DNA of 64,000 nt from Gimesia sp. (GCA_002706765.1 PAJV01000076.1:434001-498000), one strand, 5' to 3'; numbered from the stretch's first letter, positions 35,774 to 46,503 are shown. Numbers and translations are program-made. The notes: generated from the letters alone by a model not told the origin.

Positions 35774-36589
35774 TCAAGAGTGGCTGTGGGAAGCATCCGG
35801 GAACGTTCCCTCCCGGACTTCACTGGCGTAGGCCTGTACGGCGGTTTTCATATCTGCTGCGAAATCGGCGTATTTCTTCAGGAACCGGGGATGGAAATCC
35901 GCGTTCATTCCCAGCATATCCGGAGTGACGAGTACCTGCCCATCGCAGCCAGAGCCTGATCCGATCCCGATTGTGGGGACAGTCACTGTTTCTGTAATCT
36001 TGCGGGCGATGGGAGCCGTAATCATTTCCAGGAGAATTCCAAAGGCACCGGCGCGTTCTGCGGCGAGTGCATCTGCTATCAACTGATCTTCATCACGTTG
36101 AATTTTTCCCATACTGCCAATGGCACGCACTGACTGTGGTTTGAGACCCAGATGTGCCATCACGGGGATATCAGCCGACGCGATTGCTTCAATCGTTTTT
36201 GCCTGATTGACGCCCCCTTCCAGTTTGACGGCGTCAGCCCCCGTCTCTTTCAGGATGCGTCCGGCATTCTCGAGCGCCTGCGCGGGGGAAACATGAAAGG
36301 ACATAAAGGGCATGTCAACAATGATCAGAGCCCGCTGAACGGCGCGACACACCATTTCCCCGTGATAGATCATTTCATCAACTGTCACAGGTAATGTGGT
36401 ACTCTTGCCCTGCACGACCATTCCTAAAGTGTCGCCTACCAGCAGGCAGTCCAGGCCGGCTTCATCCAGAATTTTTGCAGACAGGTAATCATAGGCTGTC
36501 AGCATGGTGATTTTCTGGTTTTTCTCTTTCGCAGCGAGAAACCGGGGGACAGTAAACTTCTGGGGCCGTGCGGGGGACGCATCTGACAC
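35774..36589 (-). CDS. panB: 3-methyl-2-oxobutanoate hydroxymethyltransferase
   Basis: 271 residues from a GTG start at 36589, chosen because AAAGGAGAG (36594-36602) is ideally spaced; an ATG at 36616 lies upstream of that site. PanB landmarks: ITMLTAYDYLSAKILDEAG, LLVGDTLGMVVQG (Mg-binding Asp), MPFMSFHVSPAQALENAGRILKETGADAVKLEGG, VMAHLGLKPQS and TIGIGSGSGCDGQVLV. The enzyme makes ketopantoate from ketoisovalerate and methylene-THF in the pantothenate/CoA pathway. panC and panD are not nearby. Confidence 0.95.
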   Translation of the reverse strand: MSDASPARPQKFTVPRFLAAKEKNQKITMLTAYDYLSAKILDEAGLDCLLVGDTLGMVVQGKSTTLPVTVDEMIYHGEMVCRAVQRALIIVDMPFMSFHVSPAQALENAGRILKETGADAVKLEGGVNQAKTIEAIASADIPVMAHLGLKPQSVRAIGSMGKIQRDEDQLIADALAAERAGAFGILLEMITAPIARKITETVTVPTIGIGSGSGCDGQVLVTPDMLGMNADFHPRFLKKYADFAADMKTAVQAYASEVREGTFPDASHSHS

Positions 36590-36762
36590 GGAACTCTCCT
36601 TTAAAACGCTCAGCAATTAAAATCACACTCAGGTGAAGGGTAATCACAACTGAAGTAATTGTAGACATCATCATTAGTTGGAGGGTTCACAATATGAAAA
36701 CTCAGACCGCATTCGCAATACTCGGAGTCGCGTTTTCTTCGAAATCGGGGCCGGGTAAGCCA

Positions 36763-36796
36763 ATGTTGCATTTTGCGCTGTTTGATTTTGCAACAT
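36763..36796. repeat. Inverted repeat in structured intergenic region
   Basis: Seven-base arms ATGTTGC (36763-36769) and GCAACAT (36790-36796) around a 20-nt loop, just before a stronger inverted repeat. Confidence 0.45.
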
Positions 36797-36801
36797 CTGT
36801 T

Positions 36802-36837
36802 GCGAAATTCACCACTCAGCTGGCTAGTGAATTTCGC
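36802..36837. repeat. Perfect 11-bp inverted repeat
   Basis: Arms at 36802-36812 and 36827-36837 are perfect complements around a 14-nt loop. No T-run follows in either direction, so it is not an obvious terminator. Confidence 0.6.
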
Positions 36838-36988
36838 TCCAAATATCACTGAAAAATTTAATTCACTATATTTAAATGACTTACGGCTATTTTTGTAGAT
36901 ATTTTTCTGAATGGTACGGCTTATGCATATTACCTATGGCAGCGATGGTGGCAAGCGTTGGCCCGCACTTGCTCCATTCAGCACAGAA

Positions 36989-37028
36989 AAGGTGCTTCAG
37001 TCATTCAATGATTCGAAGCACCTTTTTT
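36989..37028 (+). terminator. Strong Rho-independent terminator with no assigned gene upstream
   Basis: 10-bp perfect arms (36989-36998 and 37015-37024) followed by a run of T residues. The panB gene upstream runs the other way, so this hairpin must end some other rightward transcript from the intergenic region. Confidence 0.85.
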
Positions 37029-37262
37029 TTATGCCTTCATTTCATTTTTCGTAAGCCTTTGAATTGTTCATTTTCTGGCCCGGCTTAAAAACCCTTCCTC
37101 CCGGCATCTGGAATTCCTGACCGTACTTCATTAGGATTGTGACACACGCCAGGTTCGTAAGCTGGTTGTGTTTCAGATTTACAATCCACACGCAACTTCT
37201 CTGACAGTAGATCTCTCTGCAGCTCTCTGGAAGGGAGAATGCATATCAGGAGGTCACCTAAC

Positions 37263-38315
37263 GTGCCAGAAAAAGTCGTCGTGATCGGATCAGGACCCGC
37301 TGGTTGGGCAGCTTGCATTTACACATCTCGAGCCAATTTGGAACCCCTCTGCTTCGAAGGAGCAATTTCCGAGGAAAATCGACTGCAGGGGACGCTTCCT
37401 CTGGGGCAACTGGCTCTCACTACGGAAGTGGAGAATTATCCTGGTTTTCCAGCTGGAAATCTGGAATCCTACCTCGATGACTCAATCGATAAATCAAAAC
37501 GACAGTATATGGCACCTCATCTGGGACATGGTGTCAGTGGTCCCGAATTGATGGAACTGATGCGTCAGCAGTCGGTTAATTTCGGTACCAAAGTCGTGAC
37601 AGACGATGTTGTGGATGTCGATTTATCTGCACATCCTTTCAAAATCACTCGGGCCAATGGTGAGACCGTCGAAGCACTCTCGATCATCATTGCCACCGGT
37701 GCCCGGGCGAACTATCTGGGACTCGAATCGGAAAACCGTTATAAAAACATGGGCGTATCTGCGTGTGCTGTCTGTGATGGAGCCATGCCTCGCTTTCGGA
37801 ATCACCCCCTGGTTGTCGTTGGTGGTGGTGACAGCGCCATGGAAGAAGCCAATTACCTTACCAAGTTTGCATCCAGGGTTTATATCATCCACCGTCGCGA
37901 TGAATTCCGTGCCAGTAAAATTATGGCGGAACGGGCACTGGCTAATGAAAAAATTGAAGTGAAATGGAATTCTGTCGTGGAGGAAGTTCTGGGCGATGAT
38001 GAAAAAGGAGTCACCGGAGTCCGGATTCGCAGCACGGTCGATGAGAGTCAGACCGAAGATCTGGAAGCCGCCGGCTATTTCGCCGCCATTGGTCATACGC
38101 CCAATACCAACTTCCTCAAAGGACAGATTGACACGAACGACAAAGGCTTCATTGAATGGAAAATTCCTTTCCGTACCAATACCAATGTCGAAGGAGTGTT
38201 CGCTGCTGGAGATGTCGCCGACGATAATTATAAACAGGCTATTACGGCAGCAGGCAGTGGATGTATGGCTGCTCTGGATGCGGAACGCTGGCTTGTCTCC
38301 CAGGGTTTTGAATAA
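37263..38315 (+). CDS. trxB: Thioredoxin-disulfide reductase
   Basis: 350 residues from the GTG at 37263, preceded by AGGAGG with 9-bp spacing; an in-frame ATG at 37239 is upstream of that site. FAD motif [13 protein letters not shown], redox site C168-AV-C171 in [17 protein letters not shown] motif [13 protein letters not shown] followed by HRRDEFRAS, and [25 protein letters not shown] at the end. Compared with typical enzymes of about 320 residues there is an insertion near 66-92 ([20 protein letters not shown]) before the GPELMELM segment, which pushes the CxxC about 30 residues further on. It reduces thioredoxin with NADPH in the cytoplasm. Confidence 0.94.
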   Translation: MPEKVVVIGSGPAGWAACIYTSRANLEPLCFEGAISEENRLQGTLPLGQLALTTEVENYPGFPAGNLESYLDDSIDKSKRQYMAPHLGHGVSGPELMELMRQQSVNFGTKVVTDDVVDVDLSAHPFKITRANGETVEALSIIIATGARANYLGLESENRYKNMGVSACAVCDGAMPRFRNHPLVVVGGGDSAMEEANYLTKFASRVYIIHRRDEFRASKIMAERALANEKIEVKWNSVVEEVLGDDEKGVTGVRIRSTVDESQTEDLEAAGYFAAIGHTPNTNFLKGQIDTNDKGFIEWKIPFRTNTNVEGVFAAGDVADDNYKQAITAAGSGCMAALDAERWLVSQGFE

Positions 38316-38369
38316 GCGACACTCCTGATTACCAACTGATAGACCCCCGTCTGAAAGGACGTAGAACGC

Positions 38370-39509
38370 ATGCTGACTCAAGAAGGTTGTCTGGCACGAC
38401 AGAAACGATTGTGGGAAAGTGTTCCCGATCGCCTGGAATGGATTCTGATTGCGGATCCCCGCCACGTTCTGTACCTTTCGAACTTTCTGGTGCAGCCCTG
38501 CAGCTTTTCACGAGGCGAACGGGCGCTGTTGCTGCTGGACCGTGAGAAAGGTGTCACCCTGGTGGGGGATAATTTTACGATCCGTTCTTCCGCTGCCGAA
38601 TATTATGTAGATCACGAGGCGATTGAAACCTGGTATGATCACAAACACTCAGTCGAAAACCGCGATCATGCGCTCTTTAAAGCCTTAAAGTCGGTCGTGC
38701 CTCAGCTGAAAGGTCGCCCCGGTGCCATCGAAGCGGAATGGCTGCCGGTAGGCGCGTTGCAGGAACTGGACACCACTCAAACCGATACCACTCTGGAACT
38801 GGGCAGCGTGTTGCGACAGTTGCGTCGTCAGAAGCATGCCGATGAAATCGCATTACTGAAACAATGTATGCAGGCCTGTGATGCCGGCCATGCGTGTGCG
38901 CGGGAAATCGTCGAAGCAGGTAAAAGTGAATTCGACATCTTCCGCAAAGTCCAGGCGGCTGTCCTGCAGGCCGCTGGTCTGCCTGTGATCATTTACGGTG
39001 ACTTCCGTGCTTCTACCCCTGCTGTTCCCAAAGCGGGGGGCCTGCCAACCGGGCATGTTATGGAGAACGGTGACCTGTTCGTCCTGGATTATTCCGTAGT
39101 GATTCACGGTTATCGCAGTGACTTTACAAATACCATCAGTGTCGGTGAGCCATCGGCTGATCAGCAGATGCTGTTCAAACTCTGCCAGGCTGCCATGCAG
39201 GGAGGTGAATCGACACTCAAAGCGGGTACAAAATGTGCCGACGTGCATGCAGCGACAGCAGCGCCGCTCTGGGATGCCGGCTATAAAGAGAACTTCCAGC
39301 ATCATGCCGGACACGGTCTGGGGCTCGGTCATCCTGAAGCACCGATTCTGGTTCCTGAAAGCATTGATACGCTCCTGGCGGGAGATGTGGTGACGCTGGA
39401 GCCCGGGGTTTACGTGGAAGGGATCGGCGGTATGCGGATCGAACATAACTATCTGATTACTGAAGGTGGCTTTGAGCGATTGAGCAATCACGTCATCGCG
39501 CTGAAGTAA
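38370..39509 (+). CDS. M24 family Xaa-Pro peptidase
   Basis: 379 residues. The N-terminal creatinase-like domain (about 1-150) is followed by the pita-bread metallopeptidase domain. Metal ligands are visible in [18 protein letters not shown] (two Asp), [15 protein letters not shown] (His), [13 protein letters not shown] (Glu) and [10 protein letters not shown] (Glu). The family includes aminopeptidase P and prolidase, so it likely cleaves Xaa-Pro peptides in the cytoplasm. It lies 54 bp after trxB and 36 bp before bioF on the same strand, so the three may be cotranscribed, though no functional link is obvious. Confidence 0.88.
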   Translation: MLTQEGCLARQKRLWESVPDRLEWILIADPRHVLYLSNFLVQPCSFSRGERALLLLDREKGVTLVGDNFTIRSSAAEYYVDHEAIETWYDHKHSVENRDHALFKALKSVVPQLKGRPGAIEAEWLPVGALQELDTTQTDTTLELGSVLRQLRRQKHADEIALLKQCMQACDAGHACAREIVEAGKSEFDIFRKVQAAVLQAAGLPVIIYGDFRASTPAVPKAGGLPTGHVMENGDLFVLDYSVVIHGYRSDFTNTISVGEPSADQQMLFKLCQAAMQGGESTLKAGTKCADVHAATAAPLWDAGYKENFQHHAGHGLGLGHPEAPILVPESIDTLLAGDVVTLEPGVYVEGIGGMRIEHNYLITEGGFERLSNHVIALK

Positions 39510-39545
39510 CTGGACTCGGCATTCCTCTCAAGTCAGGTGCCCGTA

Positions 39546-40739
39546 ATGACGTCCTCTTCTGAATTCCTGGGATGGATTGAAGACGACCTGCAGAAGCTCC
39601 GGAACGAAGGTCTGTTTCGTGTTCGACGAACCTTCCAGCCTCTACCGGAAGGACGATGTGTGCTGGAAGGTCAGGAACTGGTCAACCTTTCCAGTAATGA
39701 CTATCTGAATCTGGCCCATGATCCGCGTCTGATCTCTGCTGCTGCTGCGTCACTTGAGGAAATGGGAGTCGGCGCGCGTGCCAGTGCCCTGGTGAGTGGT
39801 CGCACCGTCTGGCATGCGCGACTCGAACAAAGACTGGCAGAATTTGAGAGAACCGAAGCGGCGATCCTGTTCCCCAGTGGTTATGCCGCGAACCTGGGAG
39901 TGATGTCTGCCATCGCGGGAGAGGGGGATACCATCTATTGTGACCGGTTGAACCATGCCAGCCTGGTGGATGGCTGCCGACTCGCGGGGGCAAAATTTCG
40001 CGTTTACCGACATGATCAACTTGAGAAACTGAAGCGGGAGCTTGAGAAACAGACGGGGACCGGAAGAACCATCATCGTGACGGATTCAATCTTCAGTATG
40101 GATGGAACCTGGGCTCCTCTGGTCGAACTCTGTGAACTGGCGGATCAATATCATGCCTGTCTGGTGATAGATGAAGCACATGCAACAGGCGTCTGGGGGA
40201 CGACAGGACGTGGACTGGCTGAACAGTTGAATGTCGAAGCTCGCGTCACCATTCGCATTGGGACACTCAGTAAGGGAGTGGGGGCCATGGGAGGCTTTGT
40301 AGCAGGATCTGTTTCCCTGGTCGACTGGCTCTGGAATCGGGTACGGACTCAAATCTATTCCACTGCCCTGCCCCCGGCTATCTGTGCGGCGGCCTGTGAA
40401 TCACTCCAGATCATTGAAGCAGAACCCGAGCGGAGACAACAGTTGCATGCACAAGCTGAATTTCTGCGTCAGGAACTTGCAAACCGATCACTATTGGCCA
40501 ATGACACGTCTTCCGGCCCGATCATTCCTGTGATTCTGGAAGAGCCTGAACGAACCATGGCGATAGCAGCAGATTTACAGGCAGCCGGCTTTCTCGTCGG
40601 AGCAATCCGGCCTCCTACTGTCCCGCAGGGGACCTCCCGACTGCGGATCTCTGTTACCAGTGCCCATCAACGTGCTGATCTGGAACGGTTTTTAAAAGCG
40701 TTGGATCATTCCCTCGCCAGATACGGGAAATCGCGATAA
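39546..40739 (+). CDS. bioF: 8-amino-7-oxononanoate synthase-like aminotransferase-fold enzyme
   Basis: 397 residues from the ATG at 39546; an in-frame GTG three codons earlier is possible. PLP fold type I alpha-oxoamine synthase: LSSNDYLNLAHDPRL, GVGARASALVSGRTVWHARLEQRLAEFE, FPSGYAANLGV, VIDEAHATGVWG and the PLP lysine K243 in TLSKGVGAMGGF. BioF condenses pimeloyl-ACP or -CoA with alanine in biotin synthesis; closely related KBL or serine palmitoyltransferase-like activities are alternatives. bioA, bioD and bioB are not in the window. Confidence 0.88.
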   Translation: MTSSSEFLGWIEDDLQKLRNEGLFRVRRTFQPLPEGRCVLEGQELVNLSSNDYLNLAHDPRLISAAAASLEEMGVGARASALVSGRTVWHARLEQRLAEFERTEAAILFPSGYAANLGVMSAIAGEGDTIYCDRLNHASLVDGCRLAGAKFRVYRHDQLEKLKRELEKQTGTGRTIIVTDSIFSMDGTWAPLVELCELADQYHACLVIDEAHATGVWGTTGRGLAEQLNVEARVTIRIGTLSKGVGAMGGFVAGSVSLVDWLWNRVRTQIYSTALPPAICAAACESLQIIEAEPERRQQLHAQAEFLRQELANRSLLANDTSSGPIIPVILEEPERTMAIAADLQAAGFLVGAIRPPTVPQGTSRLRISVTSAHQRADLERFLKALDHSLARYGKSR

Positions 40740-40829
40740 GGTATGCAGATCAGTGTTTTTACCGACCAGCTGCAATTAAACGCACAGCTTCTGTTCAGGC
40801 TGTCTTAATCCACGTTTAAAGAACTCCGC

Positions 40830-41708
40830 ATGAATTTTCGTGATCAGATTAAAAACGAATACCCGTTTGATTCGCATTGGTTGAAAATCGACGGACATCG
40901 ATATCACTATCTGGACGAAGGTGCAGGGCCGGTTCTGTTGATGGTGCACGGCAATCCAACCTGGAGTTTTGCGTGGCGACGACTGGTCAAACAGCTCTCT
41001 CAGAAATATCGGGTCATCGCCGTTGACCATATGGGGTGTGGATTATCAGACAAACCTCAGAACTATGCCTACCAGCTGGCAACACACATCGAGAATCTGA
41101 AACAGCTGATTCAGGAACTGGACCTGCAGGATATCACGTTATTTGCGCATGACTGGGGCGGTGCGATCGGTATGGGGGCAGCCGTTGATTTGCCCGCACG
41201 TTTCGAGCGGTTTGTGCTCATGAATACAGCCGCCTTTCGTTCACAGGAAATTCCCCTGCGGATTGCCGTCTGCCGCATACCGTTCCTGGGCGCATGGGGA
41301 GTGCGAGGCCTGAACCTGTTTTCCGGGGCTGCAGTGAAAATGGCGGTGGAGAAACCAGAACGAATGTCGGCAGAAGTCAAAGCCGGCTTTCTTGGGCCTT
41401 ACGACACGTGGGAACATCGGGTTGCCGTCCACCAGTTTGTGAAAGACATTCCTTTGAAGGCTTCGCATCCCAGTTATCAGACTCTGCAGCATGTCGAAGA
41501 AGGACTGCAACAGTTCTCATCGCATCCCATGTTGTTGATCTGGGGGGAAAAGGACTGGTGCTTTACAACAAGTTTCCTTGATGAGTTCGAACGACGTTTC
41601 CCGGCAGCGGAAACCCTGCGAATTCCCGATGCCGGTCATTACGTGTTTGAAGATGCACACGAAATCATGCTGCCCCGCATTGAAACATTTCTGGAGCAGC
41701 ATGTGTAA
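40830..41708 (+). CDS. Alpha/beta hydrolase, OleB/haloalkane dehalogenase-like
   Basis: 292 residues. HGNPTW (40-45) gives the oxyanion region, and the nucleophile elbow HDWGG (107-111) carries Asp108 instead of serine. IWGEKDWCF holds the acid and DAGHYVFED the catalytic His. An Asp nucleophile restricts the choice to haloalkane dehalogenases, epoxide-hydrolase relatives and OleB, the beta-lactone decarboxylase of long-chain olefin synthesis. The [12 protein letters not shown] start, GCGLSDKPQ and LNTAAFRS-like segment look most like OleB. oleA, oleC and oleD are not adjacent, so the assignment stays at family level. Confidence 0.8.
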   Translation: MNFRDQIKNEYPFDSHWLKIDGHRYHYLDEGAGPVLLMVHGNPTWSFAWRRLVKQLSQKYRVIAVDHMGCGLSDKPQNYAYQLATHIENLKQLIQELDLQDITLFAHDWGGAIGMGAAVDLPARFERFVLMNTAAFRSQEIPLRIAVCRIPFLGAWGVRGLNLFSGAAVKMAVEKPERMSAEVKAGFLGPYDTWEHRVAVHQFVKDIPLKASHPSYQTLQHVEEGLQQFSSHPMLLIWGEKDWCFTTSFLDEFERRFPAAETLRIPDAGHYVFEDAHEIMLPRIETFLEQHV

Positions 41709-41714
41709 TCGGAT

Positions 41715-42971
41715 TTAAAAATCCCCAAAATCGGGATTGATGAGGTGCTCGGTGCTGCCCAGGTGGGAGACTTTTTCGATTTTCTTACGGGGTTTCTGGG
41801 GTTTGTAAGCCTCGAAATCGTCGACTCGAAACTCCTTGACCATGTTGTTGATCCGATTCTCGATATTCGTCAGCTGTTCCCCTTCGTCAGGCGCGACAAA
41901 TGTAAAGGCCGCTCCTTTCTGGTCGGAAGAGAGACGCCCGACTCGACCAATGCGGTGCACATAATCGTCACTGAATTCCGGAATATCAAAGTTAATGATA
42001 TGGGAAATTCCGCTGACGTCGATCCCACGCCCCATGACATCGGTGGCAATCAACAGTCTGATTTTTCCATCGCGGAATTTCTGCAGCACACGATCACGTT
42101 TGGGTTGTGGCAAATCCCCGTGAATGGCGGCCACATCTTTAAGCTTTTTCGAGAAGATCCGATCCAGTTTGTCGGCGCCCCGTTTCGTTCGTGTGAACAC
42201 GATTGTCTGTTTGGGCCGTTCCTGGAACAGCAGACGAGACAGCAGCTTGATTTTGCGGTCGGGGTCGACGGTGATGTAATACTGATCGATGGCATCGACG
42301 CTGACTTTGTCTTCAGAGAGGTCGATCATCACCGGATTCTGCATATAGCGGTTTGCCAGTCGCTCTACAGGCGGTGGTAATGTGGCAGACAGCAGCAGCG
42401 TCTGTCTATTCTCGGGGCACTTCCGCAGAATCTTTTCGATGTCCGGGCGGAAGCCGATATCAAGCATACGGTCTGCTTCATCTAGAACGACAAAGCCCAG
42501 CGTGCCCAGTTTGAGGTTACCGCGGTTGATATGGTCGATGACACGGCCTGGCGTCCCGACGGCGATTTGAGCCCCTTTTTTCAACTGGTTTTCCTGGGGG
42601 CGGACCGGTTTACCTCCCACCAGCACAGCAATGCTTAACGATTTCGAGGGGCATAGCTTTCGGATTTCAGTAGCGACCTGTTCGCTTAATTCGCGGGTCG
42701 GTGCCAGAATCAGGGCCTGCATCCCGGGTCTTCTCAGGTCAAGCTGCTGCAGTACAGGGAGTGAGAAAGCAGCTGTTTTACCGGTTCCGGTGCGCGCCTG
42801 GCCGATACAATCCTGCCCGGTCACGGCGATAGGAATCAGTTCAGACTGAATCGGGCTGGGGGTTTCATACCCTGCGTTACTCAGGTCTTTTAAGATCTCT
42901 TCATTCAGTCCTAGTTGTGAAAAACTGGTTTTAAGTGGCTTTTTTTTCTTCTTTTTCTTTTCGGGATTCAT
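41715..42971 (-). CDS. DEAD-box RNA helicase (RhlE-like)
   Basis: 418 residues. Motifs in order: Q motif (FSQLGLNEEI and TPSPIQ), motif I ARTGTGKT, Ia PTRELSEQ, Ib TPGRVID, motif II VLDEADRM, motif III SAT, motif IV IVFTRTKRGAD, motif V ATDVMGRGID and motif VI HRIGRVGR. An unusually lysine-rich N-terminus (KKKKKKK near residues 5-11) and a short basic C-terminal tail may add RNA affinity. It probably unwinds RNA in ribosome assembly or mRNA decay. It is convergent with the alpha/beta hydrolase and lies just downstream of ftsH on the same strand. Confidence 0.93.
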   Translation of the reverse strand: MNPEKKKKKKKPLKTSFSQLGLNEEILKDLSNAGYETPSPIQSELIPIAVTGQDCIGQARTGTGKTAAFSLPVLQQLDLRRPGMQALILAPTRELSEQVATEIRKLCPSKSLSIAVLVGGKPVRPQENQLKKGAQIAVGTPGRVIDHINRGNLKLGTLGFVVLDEADRMLDIGFRPDIEKILRKCPENRQTLLLSATLPPPVERLANRYMQNPVMIDLSEDKVSVDAIDQYYITVDPDRKIKLLSRLLFQERPKQTIVFTRTKRGADKLDRIFSKKLKDVAAIHGDLPQPKRDRVLQKFRDGKIRLLIATDVMGRGIDVSGISHIINFDIPEFSDDYVHRIGRVGRLSSDQKGAAFTFVAPDEGEQLTNIENRINNMVKEFRVDDFEAYKPQKPRKKIEKVSHLGSTEHLINPDFGDF

Positions 42972-43037
42972 ATCCTGTCATTTCCTGCTGAGGCAGGAGA
43001 AAACTCGCTCTGCGATGAGGCATCCGTGATGGGATGA

Positions 43038-45029
43038 TTACTCTGGTTGCGGGTCGCTTTCGCTGTCCTTACCAGACTGTTTTAAACTGTCGAGACTTGC
43101 CTGTTCTCGAACTGAAACCCCAATCAAACGCTTGATGTCATTACTGTCAATGGCCTCTTGTTCTACGAGTGCTTTTGCCAGCAGATCAAGTTTCTCCCTG
43201 TTTTCTGTTAATATTTTTTCGGCCCGTTCTTCAGCAGCGTTCATGAATCGCTGCATTTCCTGGTCAATGACGTGTGCCGTTTCTTCACTGCATTCGCCTT
43301 GAGATTTCATGTCTTTCCCCAGGAACGGGTTTTCATCGGAGTGGCGGAATGCCACAGGTCCGATCACATCACTCATGCCCCACTGTCCCACCATTTTTCG
43401 TGTGATCTGTGTGGCACGTTTAATATCATCTGCAGCACCGGCGGTATGTTCACCAAACACAATGCCTTCTGCAGCGCGTCCGCCTAACATGAACGCTAAC
43501 TGGGAGTGAAGCTGTTTCTCTCCCATGTTGTACCGCTCTTCATCGGGAAGAAGCTGAGTCACACCCAGCGCTCTGCCACGAGGAATCACGGTCACTTTGT
43601 GGACCGGATCAATTTCCGGGAGTAACCAGGCCAGCAAGGCATGACCGGCTTCGTGATAGGCTGTCATTTCCCTTTCTTTTACACTCAGGATCTCTTCGCG
43701 AGGCGGCCCCATCAGGACACGATCCCGGGCGTTATCAAAGTCTTCATTGTCGACCTGATCTTTGTTGAAACGGGTGGCTGACAAGGCAGCTTCATTCACG
43801 AGATTCTTCAGATCGGCGCCCGAGAATCCAATGGTTCCCGCAGCAATTTTCTGTAAATCCACATCATCTGAAAGCGGGATCTTACGTGAGTGAACTTTTA
43901 ATATCGCGGCTCGTCCCTCTTTGGTGGGGCGGTCCACGGTAATATGTCTGTCGAAGCGACCAGGACGCAGTAATGCCGGGTCCAGTACATCGGGACGGTT
44001 GGTGGCAGCGATGATGATTACAGCTTCGTTCTGCTGGAAGCCATCCATTTCGCTTAACATCTGGTTGAGAGTCTGTTCCCGTTCATCATGGCCTCCCCCC
44101 AGGCCGGCGCCTCGAATCCGTCCCACGGCATCAATTTCGTCCACGAAGATGATACAGGGGGCGTTTTCTTTTGCGGTGCGAAACAGATCGCGGACGCGGC
44201 TGGCCCCCACGCCGACAAACATCTGAATGAATTCAGAGCCGTTGATGGAGTAAAAGGGAACACCTGCTTCCCCTGCCGTGGCGCGGGCCAGCAGGGTTTT
44301 TCCGGTACCCGGAGAACCCATCAGCAGGACACCTTTGGGAATCTGGGCTCCCAGACGCTGAAACTTCGCGGGAGTCTTTAAAAATTCCACGACTTCCTGC
44401 AACTCCGATTTGGCCTGTTCCATGGCGGCGACATCATCGAAGGTGGTTTGTTCTTCAGAGGGTCGAAACCGCTTTGCCGGGCTTTTGGTGAAATTTCCCA
44501 GCATGCCGGACCCCATGGGATCTGCTGATCGTTTCAACATGAACCAGAAAAAGCCAATGATCAACAGGGGACCGATCAACCAGGGCAGGATGTAGGCGCC
44601 GATGCCCACATTGGTACTTTCAGCCTTGAAAGTGACTGCCTGCTTTTCCAGTTCGGGAATCAGGTTCCGGTCTTCAACCGGATGAGAAGGCAGAACGGTA
44701 TTAAATTCTTCGGCCAGCTTTTCTTCTTTTTTCTCTTTATCGGGATTCTCAGGGCGGGTTTTCCATTTTCCAGTCAGGATATCGCCATGAAATTCAACAG
44801 AATCCACATTTCCCCGTTTGAGTTCAGACACAAAGAAACTGTAATCCACCTTGGAGCCAGTATTTTCCGGCGAGGATTTCATCATCATCAGACTGCCAAT
44901 CACCAGGATGAGCAGGATAATCAGCCAGGGACCGGTGGAGGGGGCATTCTGTGTTTCTTTGCCTGGTTGCTTCTGTGGGGCTTTACCTTTGGGAGGATTT
45001 GTCTGGGGGTTCTCCGGAGGAGAGGCCAT
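43038..45029 (-). CDS. ftsH: ATP-dependent zinc metalloprotease FtsH
   Basis: 663 residues. A Pro/Lys/Gln-rich cytoplasmic N-terminus precedes membrane helix 1 (about 34-50); the periplasmic domain carries a charged, Lys/Glu/Pro-rich insertion (about 90-108), and helix 2 lies at about 145-166. The AAA module shows Walker A GSPGTGKT (238-245), Walker B FVDEID and the second region of homology [19 protein letters not shown]. The M41 zinc site is HEAGH (459-463), with the third ligand region further on. It degrades membrane and short-lived cytoplasmic proteins as a hexamer. Confidence 0.96.
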   Translation of the reverse strand: MASPPENPQTNPPKGKAPQKQPGKETQNAPSTGPWLIILLILVIGSLMMMKSSPENTGSKVDYSFFVSELKRGNVDSVEFHGDILTGKWKTRPENPDKEKKEEKLAEEFNTVLPSHPVEDRNLIPELEKQAVTFKAESTNVGIGAYILPWLIGPLLIIGFFWFMLKRSADPMGSGMLGNFTKSPAKRFRPSEEQTTFDDVAAMEQAKSELQEVVEFLKTPAKFQRLGAQIPKGVLLMGSPGTGKTLLARATAGEAGVPFYSINGSEFIQMFVGVGASRVRDLFRTAKENAPCIIFVDEIDAVGRIRGAGLGGGHDEREQTLNQMLSEMDGFQQNEAVIIIAATNRPDVLDPALLRPGRFDRHITVDRPTKEGRAAILKVHSRKIPLSDDVDLQKIAAGTIGFSGADLKNLVNEAALSATRFNKDQVDNEDFDNARDRVLMGPPREEILSVKEREMTAYHEAGHALLAWLLPEIDPVHKVTVIPRGRALGVTQLLPDEERYNMGEKQLHSQLAFMLGGRAAEGIVFGEHTAGAADDIKRATQITRKMVGQWGMSDVIGPVAFRHSDENPFLGKDMKSQGECSEETAHVIDQEMQRFMNAAEERAEKILTENREKLDLLAKALVEQEAIDSNDIKRLIGVSVREQASLDSLKQSGKDSESDPQPE

Positions 45030-45314
45030 ATGGATGTTCCGTTCGTTTACTGAGATCTAATTCTGTTTGCTGATAACTGCGTGACTCATCTTGTGGCATT
45101 CGCGTCGGATCAGCCATCTTAGCGGAATTTTGATTGCGATATTACAGGTGACAGATGTTTCTTTCTGAATTTCAGTAACATGTTGCTGATTCTATGGGAA
45201 AATCTGTGTGACAGGCAATGCTGGCAGGCCAGTTTTTAGAAAGGATCAGGTAAGCAATTTATAAATTAAGTGCTTCATAATTGGGACCTTATTGCATCAG
45301 GTCCCGCCCTGGTG

Positions 45315-46196
45315 TCAATCCTTAATGCCGTAACGCACGATACACCAGAGTGCCTTCACGCCATCTCGCCAGCCTATTTTCTTGCCCTGATCGTAGGTAC
45401 GACCATCGTAGCTGATTGACATTTCAAAGATACGGCACTGGCGACGGGCCACCTTGGCTGTGAGTTCCGGTTCGATGCCGAATCGATTCTGGCACAGTCC
45501 CGGTGCAATCTCTTTGATGACCTCTTTCTTGAAGAGTTTATAGCAGGTTTCCATATCTGTCAGATTCAGATTGGTAAAGCAGTTGGAAAGTGTGGTCAGA
45601 AATTTATTTCCCAGAAAGTGCCAGTAATATAGGACCCGATGCGGCTGATCTCCCAGGAAGCGACTGCCATAAACAACGTCGGCTTTACCTTCAATAATAG
45701 GCTGTAAGAGACGAGGATATTCAGAGGGATCATACTCAAGGTCAGCGTCCTGAATCAGCATGACGTCGCCTTCCGCTTCCAGGAAACCTGTTCTGACGGC
45801 GGCGCCTTTCCCCTGGTTCTGCTCGTGGAAGATCACGCGAACCCGGTTTTGCGGATCATTTTCCGCCTGCATCTGCTCTTCCAGTTTTTTCAGAATCTCC
45901 CGCGTTCCATCGGTACTGCCATCATCCACCAGTACCAGTTCTTTTCGTATGGGTACTGCTTTCACCTGATTGATCAGATTTTCGACGGTTTTCTGCTCGT
46001 TGAAAATGGGTATCACCACTGACAGCAGGAAATCACCGGGGATGGGGTAGAAACCGAGCTGGCGGCAGCCTGCTTCGCCCAGCGATGACTTGAGTGAATT
46101 ATACCATTCTTGGGTGTAGGGATATCCGTGTTCATCCGCTTGAGGAACTGAGGTCATAGAGAAGTGATCCATGGGTATCTTTAAATATGAAAACAA
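45315..46196 (-). CDS. Glycosyltransferase family 2, undecaprenyl-phosphate sugar transferase-like
   Basis: 293 residues; in-frame ATGs at 46172 and 46157 are alternative starts. After a roughly 55-residue polar N-terminus, the GT-A domain begins [18 protein letters not shown], followed by [26 protein letters not shown] and [10 protein letters not shown] (DxD metal site). [10 protein letters not shown] and [11 protein letters not shown] match the GtrB/DPM-like subgroup that loads glucose or mannose onto a polyprenyl phosphate. No C-terminal membrane segments are seen, unlike GtrB itself. It is the second DPM-like transferase in this window. Confidence 0.85.
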   Translation of the reverse strand: MFSYLKIPMDHFSMTSVPQADEHGYPYTQEWYNSLKSSLGEAGCRQLGFYPIPGDFLLSVVIPIFNEQKTVENLINQVKAVPIRKELVLVDDGSTDGTREILKKLEEQMQAENDPQNRVRVIFHEQNQGKGAAVRTGFLEAEGDVMLIQDADLEYDPSEYPRLLQPIIEGKADVVYGSRFLGDQPHRVLYYWHFLGNKFLTTLSNCFTNLNLTDMETCYKLFKKEVIKEIAPGLCQNRFGIEPELTAKVARRQCRIFEMSISYDGRTYDQGKKIGWRDGVKALWCIVRYGIKD

Positions 46197-46253
46197 TATT
46201 GAATCAGAAAATCACAGGATGCAATTATTTAGTTGAATCGAATTGTATCCGCT

Positions 46254-46291
46254 GGAGCATGAGTTTGATACTCGCGCCCGAGTATGGCTCC
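46254..46291. repeat. Two-part stem-loop between divergent genes
   Basis: Inner perfect 7-bp stem ATACTCG/CGAGTAT (46268-46274 and 46279-46285) and an outer GGAGC/GCTCC pair (46254-46258 and 46287-46291), in the 307-bp region between the glycosyltransferase and DUF4432 genes. The rest of that region shows no gene. It could be a leader hairpin or an operator. Confidence 0.5.
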
Positions 46292-46503
46292 TGCTTCCTG
46301 ATGAAACAGGTTATTCTGTATTATAAGTCGTAAATAGTAACTGCAAGAGGAGTTTCTGTTTCCTTTTTGCTTTCATTACTGGCGAAGTAGAACAAACCGG
46401 TTTACATTATCCATACTGTCAGAATGATTCTCCGTGTCGTATCTCTTATTCCGATAATGATGATTTACCCAACGATTGATTTCGAAATATTTAAGGCGCG
46501 CTC

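Larger units (their letters stand above)
36590..37262. other. 673-bp structured intergenic region, candidate non-coding RNA
   Basis: Between leftward panB and rightward trxB. It holds two inverted repeats (36763-36796, 36802-36837), a weaker GCAAG/CTTGC pair near 36952-36974 and the strong terminator at 36989-37028. A 70-codon frame at 36876-37088 runs through the terminator and is not convincing. An RNA transcript ending near 37028 is the simplest explanation, and its identity is unknown. The trxB ribosome site AGGAGG is at 37248-37253. Confidence 0.45.

Noticed and set aside
36876-37088. Possible 70-codon gene before trxB
   Set aside because: It reads straight through a strong terminator hairpin.
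37623-38465. Leftward 280-codon frame opposite trxB
   Set aside because: Antisense to a gene with all TrxB motifs; no family resemblance of its own.
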